Part shown: positions 54,691-64,000 of the stretch, one piece after another
Layout: each line of letters begins with the position of its first letter
How positions within the stretch are numbered: position 1 is the first letter of the stretch
NCBI RefSeq assembly: GCF_026127265.1
Contig: NZ_WWFG01000009.1
Span: forward strand, 9,755-73,754
Origin: Nostoc sp. KVJ3
GTDB taxonomy: Bacteria > Cyanobacteriota > Cyanobacteriia > Cyanobacteriales > Nostocaceae
DNA length: 64,000 nucleotides
Direction of reading: 5' to 3'
The notes under the pieces: generated by a model
Database searches by the model: none
The model's input: the letters and a program-made list of their open reading frames with translations, nothing else
Told to the model about the DNA's origin: nothing
Program-made: the position numbers and the translations under genes

Positions 54691-56351
54691 TCATCGACTA
54701 AAACCTCGCCCCCGTTGCTTTTGCTCCAGCATCTCTTGCTGCTGCTGCCGCTCTCTAACAAAAACCTCATTCCAACTAAGCCCCTTGGGTGCAATTCTTT
54801 TAGCCTGGGGTAGCATTTCCTGAACAACCTGGGCAGCTTCATTACCAAGATCATCATTATTAAATGCCAGTCCAATTCTGCTGATATTTCTGAGGAGTTC
54901 AAAAGGCAAGTTATCCTGGTCATCCACTGCCATGTACATTGTTCTAACTGGTGGTTGCCCCTTGTGTGCATTCCTATCAATCTCTGCCATTGTCAGCGCA
55001 TCAATGGGGGAAGAACACAGGTATACTCTCTCAATTTTATCGTCAGGCTCTCCACCCAATTTGAAATGAAACCACCCAGGAGAGCGATCGCCTCCGGCGG
55101 GGCGTAGCCCATCGCTGTTTTCGGGGTACTCCGTACAACGATTGTCAATCCGTGCGGTATCCCAAACCAGTGCGCCTGACTTAGAACCATCTAAACCCCG
55201 CTTGATAAACACAACCTGAGCCTGTTGATCTATATAACCCAACCCCTGCCGTTGTAATGGTTGCACAAGAAAATTAGTTATAGCGCGTTTTTGAGTCAGG
55301 TAATACTGTAGTACTTGCCTTTTGCTTTCATCCTCTGGTGGAGGTACAAACTGGGGTTGTTCTTGTAAGTGTGCCAGTTGATTGTTAGCGATTAAAACTA
55401 ATGCTTTAGCTTCATCAATAGTCCATCCGGCTGGACTGGCAAAGATAATTTCTTCAACATCTTGGGCTGGTTTATCATCTAATAGCGCCCTGATTGCAAT
55501 TTCTTTATCTCGGTCAGTCACTAATAAGTTTTGCAAGTCGGCGCTGTAATACTCATATAACTCGGCTGTTTGATTCGGGGTTAGCTTTGGTTCATCTGTG
55601 GTTATAGTTGGAGTTTGATTAAGAGCAATTGCGTCTACTGGTTTTTGCGATCTATGGAGTTGCTCCAAATAAACAATCGCTGCTTCCAGGTCGTCGAATA
55701 TGGTTCTTCCGGCTGATAGCTGCTGCTGATTTTGAGAAAGTTGTTGTGTTAATTCTAATACTGTTTCAGTTAAGGCCGATTCAACAGTCGATTGCTCAAT
55801 ATAATCAGAAATTGATGAAATGGCTCTCTTCTCTAGATATGATTGTAACTCATTCGCAAGTACTGCATCCAGGTCATTGAATGTAGTTTTAGCTGTAATG
55901 AGTTCCTCTTTGTATTGAGAAAGTTGTTGCGTTAATTCTAATACTGTTTGGGTTAATGCTGATTCAACAGCCGATTGCTCAATATAATCAGAAATCGATG
56001 AAATAGCTCTTTTCTCTAGATATGATTGTAACTCATTCGCAAGTACTGCATCCAGGTCATTGAATGTAGTTTTAGCTGTAATGAGTTCCTCTTTGTATTG
56101 AGAAAGTTGTTGCGTTAATTCTAATACTGTTTCAGTTAAGGCAGATTCAACAGTCGATTGCTCAACGTAATCAGAGATTGATAAGATAGCTATCTTCTCT
56201 GCATGAGATTGTAACTCAGCCGTCAATGCTGTTTCAAAGTCATTGAATGTAGTTTTCGCTTCAAGTAGCTGCTGATGATATTGAGAAACTTGCTGTGTTA
56301 ATCCTAATACTGCTTGGCTTAAAGCTGACTCGATAGCTGATTGCTCAATAT
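54691..56351 (-). pseudogene. Relaxase C-terminal part with DUF3991/Toprim-like region
   Basis: This is the 3' portion of the relaxase cut off by the IS4 element. On the minus strand, 56351-55607 encode more 61-residue helical repeats. A linker follows, then a DUF3991-like block (YYLTQKRAITNFLVQPLQRQGLGYID) and a Toprim_2-like domain (VYLCSSPIDALTMAEI and GLAFNNDDLGNEAA), ending in a Gln/Arg tail. The usual Toprim Glu is replaced by Ser, so activity is doubtful. Toprim fusions suggest a primase-like role in the recipient. It lacks its own start except internal ATG codons (56226). Confidence 0.85.
55790..56351 (-). repeat. Tandem 183-bp relaxase repeats, second stretch
   Basis: GATTGCTC starts at 55790, 55973, 56156 and 56339, exactly 183 bp apart. 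They continue the repeats at 1859-2225 after removal of the IS. Confidence 0.9.
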
Positions 56352-56360
56352 AATCAAAGA

Positions 56361-57630
56361 CTTGAGGGGAGACAAAATATCCTGAAATAGATATAGGGCA
56401 ACGAGTGTAGCAATTTGTGGTAAAACAAAAAGAGCCTTCATTCGCAACAAGCTCTATTTAATGATAATGTTACCAGAATTCTACGAGACAAACCTCAAGC
56501 GAGAATTGGGACGTGCAGAATATTTATTACTAAAAATTCTAATTAATTTATTACAATCAATAAAAACTGTAAGCCTTGAAGCATTGGCTACTGGTTTACC
56601 TATCCCCATATTATTTGAAAGTAGAAGAAAGAAAATCCAACGATTCTTATCTTTAAATTATATAAATGTTGAAGAGATATGGTTCCCAATTATTAAAAGT
56701 TGGCTAGAAATATATTTTCCTTTAAATCAAGTTGTTTATTTAGTAATAGACAGGACTAATTGGGGATGTATTAATTTATTAATGATCAGCGTAGTTTGGG
56801 ATAAGAGGTCTATCCCAATATATTTTGAGTTGTTAGGCAAGTTAGGTTCGAGTAATTTTGATGAGCAAGAAGCAGTATTCAAAAAAGCATTACCGATTTT
56901 CAAGAATTATAAAACTGTAGTGTTAGGAGACCGAGAATTTTGTTCAATAAAGCTGGCTAACTGGTTGACAGAGCAGAAAGTATATTTCTGTTTACGCTTA
57001 AAAAAGGATGCATTTATAGAAATAGAACCGGAAATTTGGCTGCAATTAAGAGATTTAGGTTTAGCACCTGGACTTTCTTTCTTTTATCAAGGTATTAAAT
57101 ATACAAAATCTACAGGATTTATTACCTTTAATCTTGCAGGTAAATGGAAACGTAAACGCTTTGGAGTTGCGCCGGAAGAGGCTTGGTTTATCTTAACTAA
57201 TTTAGATGATTTAGATTCGGCGATTATTGCTTATAAACAGCGTTTTGATATTGAAGAGATGTTTAGAGATTTTAAAAGCGGTGGTTATAACTTGGAAGAT
57301 ACTAATGTATCAGGTCAAAGGCTAATTTCCCTAATATTATTAATCTCGCTCGCCTATACAAGTGCAACTATATCTGGTCAAAAAATTAAACGCATGGGTG
57401 TTCAAAAATATGTTGGACGAATTAAAGAATCTTTAAGGACAATTCGCCGTCATAGCAGTTTTTATATTGGATTATATGGGTCTAACTGGGTCAATTTCAT
57501 GGAAAATTCTTATGAATTGGTGTCCGAGTTAATGACACTAGCTCCTAATAAGCGTAAGTATTATCAACAAGGCGAAAGAGCTATGAAGCTTATTTTATCT
57601 GCATCCTAGCCCTTTTTGTCCCCCCGTAAG
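56361..57630 (+). mobile_element. IS4-family element, second reading
   Basis: Identical in ends, target duplication and transposase (56461-57609, intact) to 419-1688. Because of the terminal redundancy it should count as the same copy. Confidence 0.9.
56461..57609 (+). CDS. IS4-family transposase, second reading
   Basis: Same 382-residue protein as at 519-1667, with the same DRTNW, GDREF and YREK-signature residues. The translation is identical. Confidence 0.9.
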   Translation: MIMLPEFYETNLKRELGRAEYLLLKILINLLQSIKTVSLEALATGLPIPILFESRRKKIQRFLSLNYINVEEIWFPIIKSWLEIYFPLNQVVYLVIDRTNWGCINLLMISVVWDKRSIPIYFELLGKLGSSNFDEQEAVFKKALPIFKNYKTVVLGDREFCSIKLANWLTEQKVYFCLRLKKDAFIEIEPEIWLQLRDLGLAPGLSFFYQGIKYTKSTGFITFNLAGKWKRKRFGVAPEEAWFILTNLDDLDSAIIAYKQRFDIEEMFRDFKSGGYNLEDTNVSGQRLISLILLISLAYTSATISGQKIKRMGVQKYVGRIKESLRTIRRHSSFYIGLYGSNWVNFMENSYELVSELMTLAPNKRKYYQQGERAMKLILSAS

Positions 57631-59059
57631 AATCAAAGATTGATGAAATGGTTTTCTTCACTGCATGGGATTGCAACTCAGCCGTAAATGCTTCATCAAA
57701 GTCATTGAATGTAGTTTTATCAATAAATAGTTGCTCTTTGTATTGAGAAATTTGCTCTGTTAATCCTAATACTGTTTCAGTTAAAGCTGACTCGATAGTT
57801 GATTGCTCAATATAATCAAAGATTGATAAAATGGCTTTCTTCACTGCATGGGATTGCAACTCAGCCGTAAATGCTTCATCAAAGTCATTGAATGTAGTTT
57901 TATCAATAAATAGTTGCTCTTTGTATTGAGATAGTTGCTCTGTTAATCCTAATACTGTTTCAGTTAAAGCTGACTCGATAGCTGATTGCTCAATATAATC
58001 AGAGATTGACAAAATTGCTTTCTGATCTGCGTGGGATTGCAACTCAGTCGTCAACGCTGTTTCAAAGTCATTGAATGCAGTTTTAGCTCGAAAGAGTTGT
58101 TGCCGATAAATAGATAGTTGTTCTGTTAATTGTGGCAACGTTTCAGCCAAGGCATCATCAACTACTGACTGTTCAATAAAGTCAACGATTGTATTTATGA
58201 ATCTTTGGCTCTCCACTGCTTGCTCTTTAGGATTCTTCAACAGATTCTCAATAAGCTCATCATCCCGTTGGGGCTGGTAGTCAATAAACTTATGTTTTTG
58301 TAAACCTGGGAATGTATAGGCAGGCCCCAAAGATGTGCCGCTGAATTTCTGGTCATTCCACGAGTACGAGATGCCCTTACTTTTACCGTTGCGTGTTAAT
58401 CCGTGACGAACTTCTACACCTTGTAATTGCAATCGCTCAACCAGTTGCGGCATAGTCGGTTTATCTACTATGGCGCGGTCGATTACTTCAATTAGTTGGG
58501 TTTTGATTGACTGTTGTGGCGGCGTGTTTCTCAAACCATGCTCGTATTCTAGTTGTTCCCTTTCGATTCGTCGCTGTTGCCCATAGCTGGGGGCGCGGTT
58601 CAGTTTCTCCTTGCTACTTAGAGTTTGCTGTAAACCATATTCTAGTTCTAGCTGTCGAATGATTTTTTCAGAGCGCACATACTCCCAGCTATCGCGGGTA
58701 ATCTTGCCGTCATCCAAACTGATTCTGCTGGCGCAAATATGTATATGGTCGTGGTTGCGGTCGCTGTGGCGGTAGATGGCATATTGGTTAGCTGTGTAAC
58801 CCATTTCCTCGATGTACTTGTCGGCTACAAGGCACCAAGTATCATTGTCTAGCTGTTCGCCTGGGCTTAGTGAGAGCGAAACATGGTGAACTACTTTCTC
58901 CGCTTCTGGATTAAGTTGTCGAGACAGTCGGAATTCTCTAGCGAGTTCTCTGGCATTTCTGCCAAACATATTGCCGCCAATTAAAGATGACTGCTCTTTG
59001 TTTTCAAGATAGTCAAGGAGTCCACGAAAGCTTTTACCCTTGGTTTGGTTGCCAATCAT
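57631..59059 (-). CDS. Relaxase N-terminal part, second reading
   Basis: Same protein as at 1689-3117, with unchanged translation (His triad and repeats). It reads 41 bases into the IS and stops at 57590. Confidence 0.88.
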
Positions 59060-59061
59060 TT

Positions 59062-59466
59062 TTACTCCCAGTCCTCCTGCTCTCCGTCGTCGTCAATGTC
59101 ATCGTCATCGGTAATTTCAGTTTCAATTTGGGACAGTTCCCGACCAATTTGTTGTAAGAGTTCTTGTAGCTGTTTTAGTTGTTCTGGATCTGCGGGTGGT
59201 CGCAGTCCCATTTTAATAGCTGTATTGGTGGCTCTGGTAAGTTGATTAATATTGTTGCCGATGCGTACTAATTCTCTATAAGTAGCTAGGGTTATTTTGC
59301 TCAGTCGTTTGGGCAGTGGTTTTAGTAAAACACTGCGTCTTGTTAATTCAGCTATGCTTAGTCCCGCGTCTTGTGCTTTCAACTTAATCATCTCGTGTTC
59401 GATTACGTTGACACGAGCTTCTAATGTCTTGGTACGAAGCAGGTTTTTTGACAGTTTAGGACGCAT
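59062..59466 (-). CDS. mobC: MobC-like protein, second reading
   Basis: Same 134 residues as at 3120-3524, ending 2 bases before the relaxase start. Confidence 0.83.
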   Translation of the reverse strand: MRPKLSKNLLRTKTLEARVNVIEHEMIKLKAQDAGLSIAELTRRSVLLKPLPKRLSKITLATYRELVRIGNNINQLTRATNTAIKMGLRPPADPEQLKQLQELLQQIGRELSQIETEITDDDDIDDDGEQEDWE

Positions 59467-59892
59467 AACTGAGGGAGGTATGAGAGGGGGTTTCCAAAGC
59501 GGGGACACTTCCCCCTTTGGCAAGCCTGTCGTCCGAGCGAAGCGAGGTTTGCCGGAGGCAAAAGGCACGGCTTGCTTCTAGCCAAAATACGGGAGTAGCG
59601 AGGTGTCAAGTGCTACGGAGGTACGGGGACACAGCGAGAGACTGGGGCGAGGGGACAACAGCGTAGCTGGGAGGACGGTTTCGGGTGATTTCGGGTGGGA
59701 TAAAGAACGATAACAGCGTAGCTGAAACCTCATGATTATATCAGTGTTTGCTGAATCACAGCGACGGCGTAGCTGGAGTGTCTTGGCTATAGTCAGCAAC
59801 AGTCAACATCGGGGGAACATAGAAACAGCGTAGGTGAAACTTGCTTCTAATCTGGAGTTATACTTTTTTGAAAACGCTACTTTTGCCCCCAA

Positions 59893-61857
59893 TTAGGCAG
59901 CTTGCTGCCTTTGCTGGTTTAATGGAATTGCCATCACAAATTCTGTACCTTTACCCAAAGTGGAATTACACTGCAATTTTCCTTGATGTTTTTGAGTAAC
60001 AATCTGATAACTGATAGATAAACCTAAGCCTGTACCTTTGCCAACAGGTTTAGTAGTAAAAAAGGGATTAAATAATTGGTTTTGCAAATTTTCAGGAATC
60101 CCAACTCCATTATCAACAATGCGAATAATTATTTGTTTGTCAGCAGTAAGTTCAGTTTGAATGCGAATTTGACCTTTACGCCTTATCAATGAAGTAGACG
60201 CGCTGTCTTCACCTTGAGGCAGGAGATGACAAATAACGAATGACTCTTCTATGGCATCAATTGCGTTTGTTATAAGTTTTATAAACACCTGATTGAGTTC
60301 TCCGGCATAGCATTCCACCAGTGGCAGGTCAGCATATTCTTTGAGAATTTCAATTGCTGGATGATCTGGTGTAGCCTTGAGGCGGCTTTCTAAAAACATT
60401 AGTGTACTATCGATACCTTCATGGATGTTTACCAGTTTCATTTCTGCCTCATCTAAGCGTGAGAAGTTTCGGAGAGATAGCACAATTTGTTTAATTCTGT
60501 CCGCACCGAGTTTCATCGAAGTCAGCAACTTCGGCAAGTCTTGCATCAAGAAATTCAATTCAATTGCTTCTGCCTCATCTTGAATTTCTGGCACCGGCTG
60601 GGGATAGTGATGTTGGTAAAGTTGCAGTAATCTGAGCAAATCTTGGAGATATTCATGGGCGGGAGTGATATTACTATAAATAAAGCTGATTGGGTTGTTA
60701 ATTTCATGTGCTAGTCCTGCTACTAACTGACTTAAGCTAGACATTTTTTCAGTTTGAATCAACTGAGCTTGAGTTTGTTGCAATTCTCGTAAAGCTTGCT
60801 CCAGTTCAAGCGATTGCTGTTGTAATGTTTTTTGTTGTTGACTAAGCAGCACAACCTGCATTTTCGCTTGTTGAGATAGTTGTATTTGTCGCCAAGCTAT
60901 AATTGCTGCGACCCCAAGTAGTCCACCCAATATGGAAGCAAGTAAGTTCAGCGCTTTTAGTTGAGATTCGATGTTTTCACGCGGTATAACCAGAGCTATT
61001 GACCAATTCGCTTGTTTGAGATGAACATAAGCAACATATTTGTTGGTGCCATCAATGGGAATGAGTTCGATTCCTTGCTGTTGGTTGACCATACGACTAG
61101 CAAGCGCCGCTAAGTTAGGGTCGGCTGACTCTAGAAAACTGTGGGCAGGTTTTTCTAGAGTTGACATCACCGCTGGATTGGGATGAATAATTGGCTCTCC
61201 CTTGGAGTTAAGTGCAAATGCATAACTGCCATTACCGTAGTGCAGTCTGTTGACTACTTGAATAATTCGATCTACCTTCAAGCTACCGTTCAAAACTCCA
61301 ATAGGACGACTGGTAAGGTCATAACTTTGGCGAATAGGAGAAGAGATCGCCACAGCCGGAATTCCAGAAGTCCGACTGATGAAGGGATCTGATATATTGA
61401 CTTGTCCTGCCATTGCTTTTTGAATAAAATCCCGATCCAAGTTGTTGGCATCAGTTTTACCTACCAAAGTGTTGTAATAGGAACCGTTGGGCAGCGAAAC
61501 TGCCATTTTGAAAAATTCATCAGTGCGCTTAATTTCTGCGTTTAAATATGGTTCAATAACTCCCCCAATTTAAGGAACGCGCCACCTCTGTATTAGCAAT
61601 AGTTTGAATTTCAATAGAGCAAATTGCTAACCATTGATCAATCTCATCAGTTCCTTGAGAACCTGAAGCAGCGCTTTTTCCTGAAGTTGTTGAACAATTA
61701 ACTTTCTGACTACGAAGTAGCTAGCAATGCCAATCACCCCTATTGCTAAGGTAAAGCCAATCAAAATCAGTGGTGTTCTCACCTTAGACAGTTGCTTTTT
61801 TGGCACAGGTTTGTATTGCCTAACTTGGAACAAATCACGTAATAGTAGATAGGACAT
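59893..61857 (-). pseudogene. Histidine kinase, second reading broken by indels
   Basis: Corresponds to 3952-5916 but is split into 61627-61857 (first membrane helix) and 59893-61506 (Cache to ATPase). A C is missing in the ACGAACCTG segment near 61659 and an extra C sits in the run near 61563. The first reading is intact, so these are most likely sequencing errors and not a second, mutated gene. Confidence 0.88.
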
Positions 61858-62942
61858 GATAGGCAGTACTGAGAAATTTTAATTAGACTTGTTACCTATA
61901 GTTCCCATGACATCAACTTCAGAACAGGAAATTTGTTTCTAAGCTAACTTTTTCTCATTAAGTCTGTTGAACAAGTCACCAGCCCTGACAAAGGTCGTTA
62001 CTACACCTAATTAAGTAATCGGGTGTAGAGGTATGTGATCTGTCCGCTCAGTGAATGATTAAGTACGTCATCATCTCCGGGAGCGTCTTTTGTTACTGTT
62101 AAGTTCAGTAGGAATTAAAAACCAATAAATTTTATAACGTCACTGTCAAGTTACAGATGTGTTGCACCGGGCAACGGCCTCTTAGAATGGACTCATTTGA
62201 GTAAACTTCGGTGGGCAGACAACTCAGTACAATCATCAGCAGTGAAGCCGTAACAGCCGGGCAACATGAGTGTAAAACTCGCGCATCGCCGTACTACCAA
62301 GAACTTCGGTAACTTCCGCCACCCCGTCTAGCGAAGTTGGGAGTGATGATTCTGATTCAGCAATCAACATCGGGAAGTATTTACGGGCTAACCACTTTTC
62401 ATCGTCGTCTAAGTCAGCCAAATTTTTATTACTACGGCTATTAAGACTATCTAATAGCAGGAGTAATAATTTTTTCGCATTGCTGCAGCCCCCCATCTCT
62501 GGGTAAATCGGCTCACCCAAGCTTGGGAGATTTCGGCAATGTTGGCGATCGCCGGTTGAGTAATTTTCTGTTTTGACTGCCAAAGTTGGGTTAGAGCATG
62601 ACTATAGCGTGGCCTGTCTGCTCATGGCGTTACCCGCTTCGGGGCAGAGTTGGAAAGCATCAACGCTTTCTAATTTAACTCCTGGTAATTCACGATCAAG
62701 GAAACCCAAATCATAGTCAGCGCAGAAGTAGAATGTTAGCTCCACATTGGAGCGACGATGAGCGCGTATCGGACAATCTGGCGGAAATAGAAGGTTCGTG
62801 TCACCAGGTGCAGTCTGATAATGAACTTTTCATTTTGGCTAGAGTGAATGCACAAAACTATTGAGAAATTAGCCACCTCGAACCAGCACTGCTTTTGAAT
62901 ATGGCAGTGCAAATATGAGAGCAACAATTTATCAAGTCTATT

Positions 62943-64000
62943 TCAGTCCCTATCTACTGGTGTAAGTTCAGTGAACGGCAATAAACCACTGTATTGTTGG
63001 TTAAGTTCTGACATCTTAAGCTACTATCTAATGTTTGCTTGTACCAAGAACTGGTCATCATCTCCTGTGACGGTACATACAAGTCCAATCAATTTTTTCT
63101 ATAAGGGATTTCGGGTGATGTTGATTTGATCTCCTAGATTATTTTGAGTATTAAAAGACATAGCTGATCCATCAGACTCTCCAAGATTTTTCAGGCGTTC
63201 GCGTCGTGCGGCACGTTTAGCTAATGGACATCAGGCTAGACCAAGTTTCAGGATCAAGTCGGTAGACTTTAATTTTTTGCCTCTCAAACCCCGGCTCAAA
63301 CCTCGACCAGCGAAAAGCTGCTTTGATTCCCAACTGCGATAACATCTGATGCACAACCTGCACATCACTCATTTTGTCGCTGATGGTGCGGTTGAGATGG
63401 TGTAATATTTCTGGGGCATAAAGGCGAATCTTGTCGGCGTAGGGTTTGAGGTCAGCTTTAGTCCATTCTTTGTTTGGATCTAAAAAGTCATTTAATCCAA
63501 ATGCTTCTCGCATAGAACGCCGCAGTGCTGTACCGGAAATATCCCACGGGCAAACAGCTTGATTCCAATTAGCTTGTTTCTCTAATGATTTGGCTGTTCT
63601 GTCAAGTCCTAATTCGGGATAAAGTTGCGCTTCTAAGTTGAGCAGTTCCCCGCGCCGTCGGCCTTCTTTGTCCCAAAGTACAACTTCTAATGTTAGCTCG
63701 TCTACGCAGTAGAAATCTTTCAGGTAATATTTTCTAATTGCTAGTGCGTCTTCTGGTGAAACTGCTTCTTGGGATTCTAGCAGGGCTATTTCTGGGTAAG
63801 TTAAATCGGCGGCGGCTACTATGTCTTTGGCTTCAATTTGTTTTGATTTCGTCTTTGGCTGACTTTAATAACAGTTTGACTGCCGATTCGGATTGTCGAT
63901 TATCAATTGTAATCTGATGCCCTTCATGTCTTAGTCGAATTAGCAGTGCATCAGAGAGATTCATCATTGAATAATTCTGCTCGGCACTAATTCGGGCATA
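62943..64000 (-). pseudogene. Replication protein 3' part, second reading with indels
   Basis: Corresponds to the C-terminal third of the CyRepA1 gene (7007 to about 8068). Only 63217-63513 stays in one frame. Lost or gained bases near 63030, 63095, 63125, 63224 and 63842 break the rest. It runs off the window end. Confidence 0.85.

Larger units (their letters stand above)
55943..64000. repeat. Terminal redundancy: second reading of 1-8068
   Basis: Every position from 55943 matches position minus 55942 until about 59643. Then one-base indels begin: a G lost near 59645, a C gained near 61564, a C lost near 61660, and many after 61900. By 64000 the match is position 8068, a net loss of ten bases. 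The errors cluster toward the end and sit mostly in short base runs, typical of an unpolished contig end of a circular molecule. Confidence 0.92.

Noticed and set aside
55943..61857. A genuine second mob and kinase cassette with a mutated kinase
   Set aside because: The exact constant offset, the absence of any junction and the rising indel density toward the end fit circular overlap better than biological duplication.

Overview
The window looks like a cyanobacterial plasmid, most likely from a filamentous Nostocales species. The evidence is moderate GC, HIP1-type GCGATCGC octamers, a CyRepA1-type replication protein, a ParA whose P-loop reads GGVAKST, and cyanobacterial insertion sequences. 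From position 55943 the sequence repeats the start of the window (1 matches 55943). The match looks exact for about 3.7 kb and then decays through scattered one-base indels, about ten bases lost net by 64000. The simplest reading is a circular molecule of about 55,942 bp written past its own start, with an unpolished contig end. Genes after 55943 are therefore second readings, and those broken after about 59640 are probably sequencing damage rather than true pseudogenes.

Layout of the unit circle. 1-3524 with 54691-55942: mobilization genes, namely mobC and a long relaxase with a 61-residue tandem-repeat stalk and a C-terminal DUF3991/Toprim-like part, split by an IS4-family insertion. 3952-5916: a Cache-domain histidine kinase. 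6205-10156: the replication protein and a decayed tail. 10750-11000: a small ribbon-helix-helix (RHH) protein with repeated operator-like sites. 11192-18622: a plasmid operon of mostly unrecognised small proteins ending in a membrane-anchored FtsK/TraG-like ATPase; its first gene is cut by an IS that itself carries a MITE. 18629-22166: CGGCA repeats, then a LuxR-type regulator fragment cut by an IS5-family element that is itself cut by an ISAs1-family element. 22229-23292: a double-glycine bacteriocin-like peptide and a 519-bp non-autonomous element with arrayed 18-bp sites. 23300-28459: a complete Tn3-family transposon with a tyrosine recombinase. 28769-30647: an orphan antitoxin and a frameshifted integrase.

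The most interesting region is 30950-39090. Three tightly packed genes encode a VMAP-C protein, a MoxR-type AAA+ ATPase and a vWA protein fused to a second P-loop NTPase. A fourth gene of unknown function follows, and a convergent caspase-family peptidase closes the block. This matches the vWA-MoxR-VMAP class of NTP-dependent conflict (defence or self-killing) systems. The VMAP protein and the caspase share a short motif (QHFGN followed by GD and RD), which suggests a common adaptor that pairs sensor and executioner.

The rest carries parAB (39268-41198), an SF1 helicase with a metallophosphoesterase (41282-45283), a 1609-residue haemagglutinin-like polymorphic toxin with a kinase-like C-terminus followed by a probable immunity gene (45256-50637), and a triple-domain glycosyltransferase (51257-54139). 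In sum this is a mobilizable plasmid backbone (rep, par, mob) loaded with conflict modules and nested mobile elements. In three places the target duplications allow the interrupted gene to be rebuilt exactly in frame.
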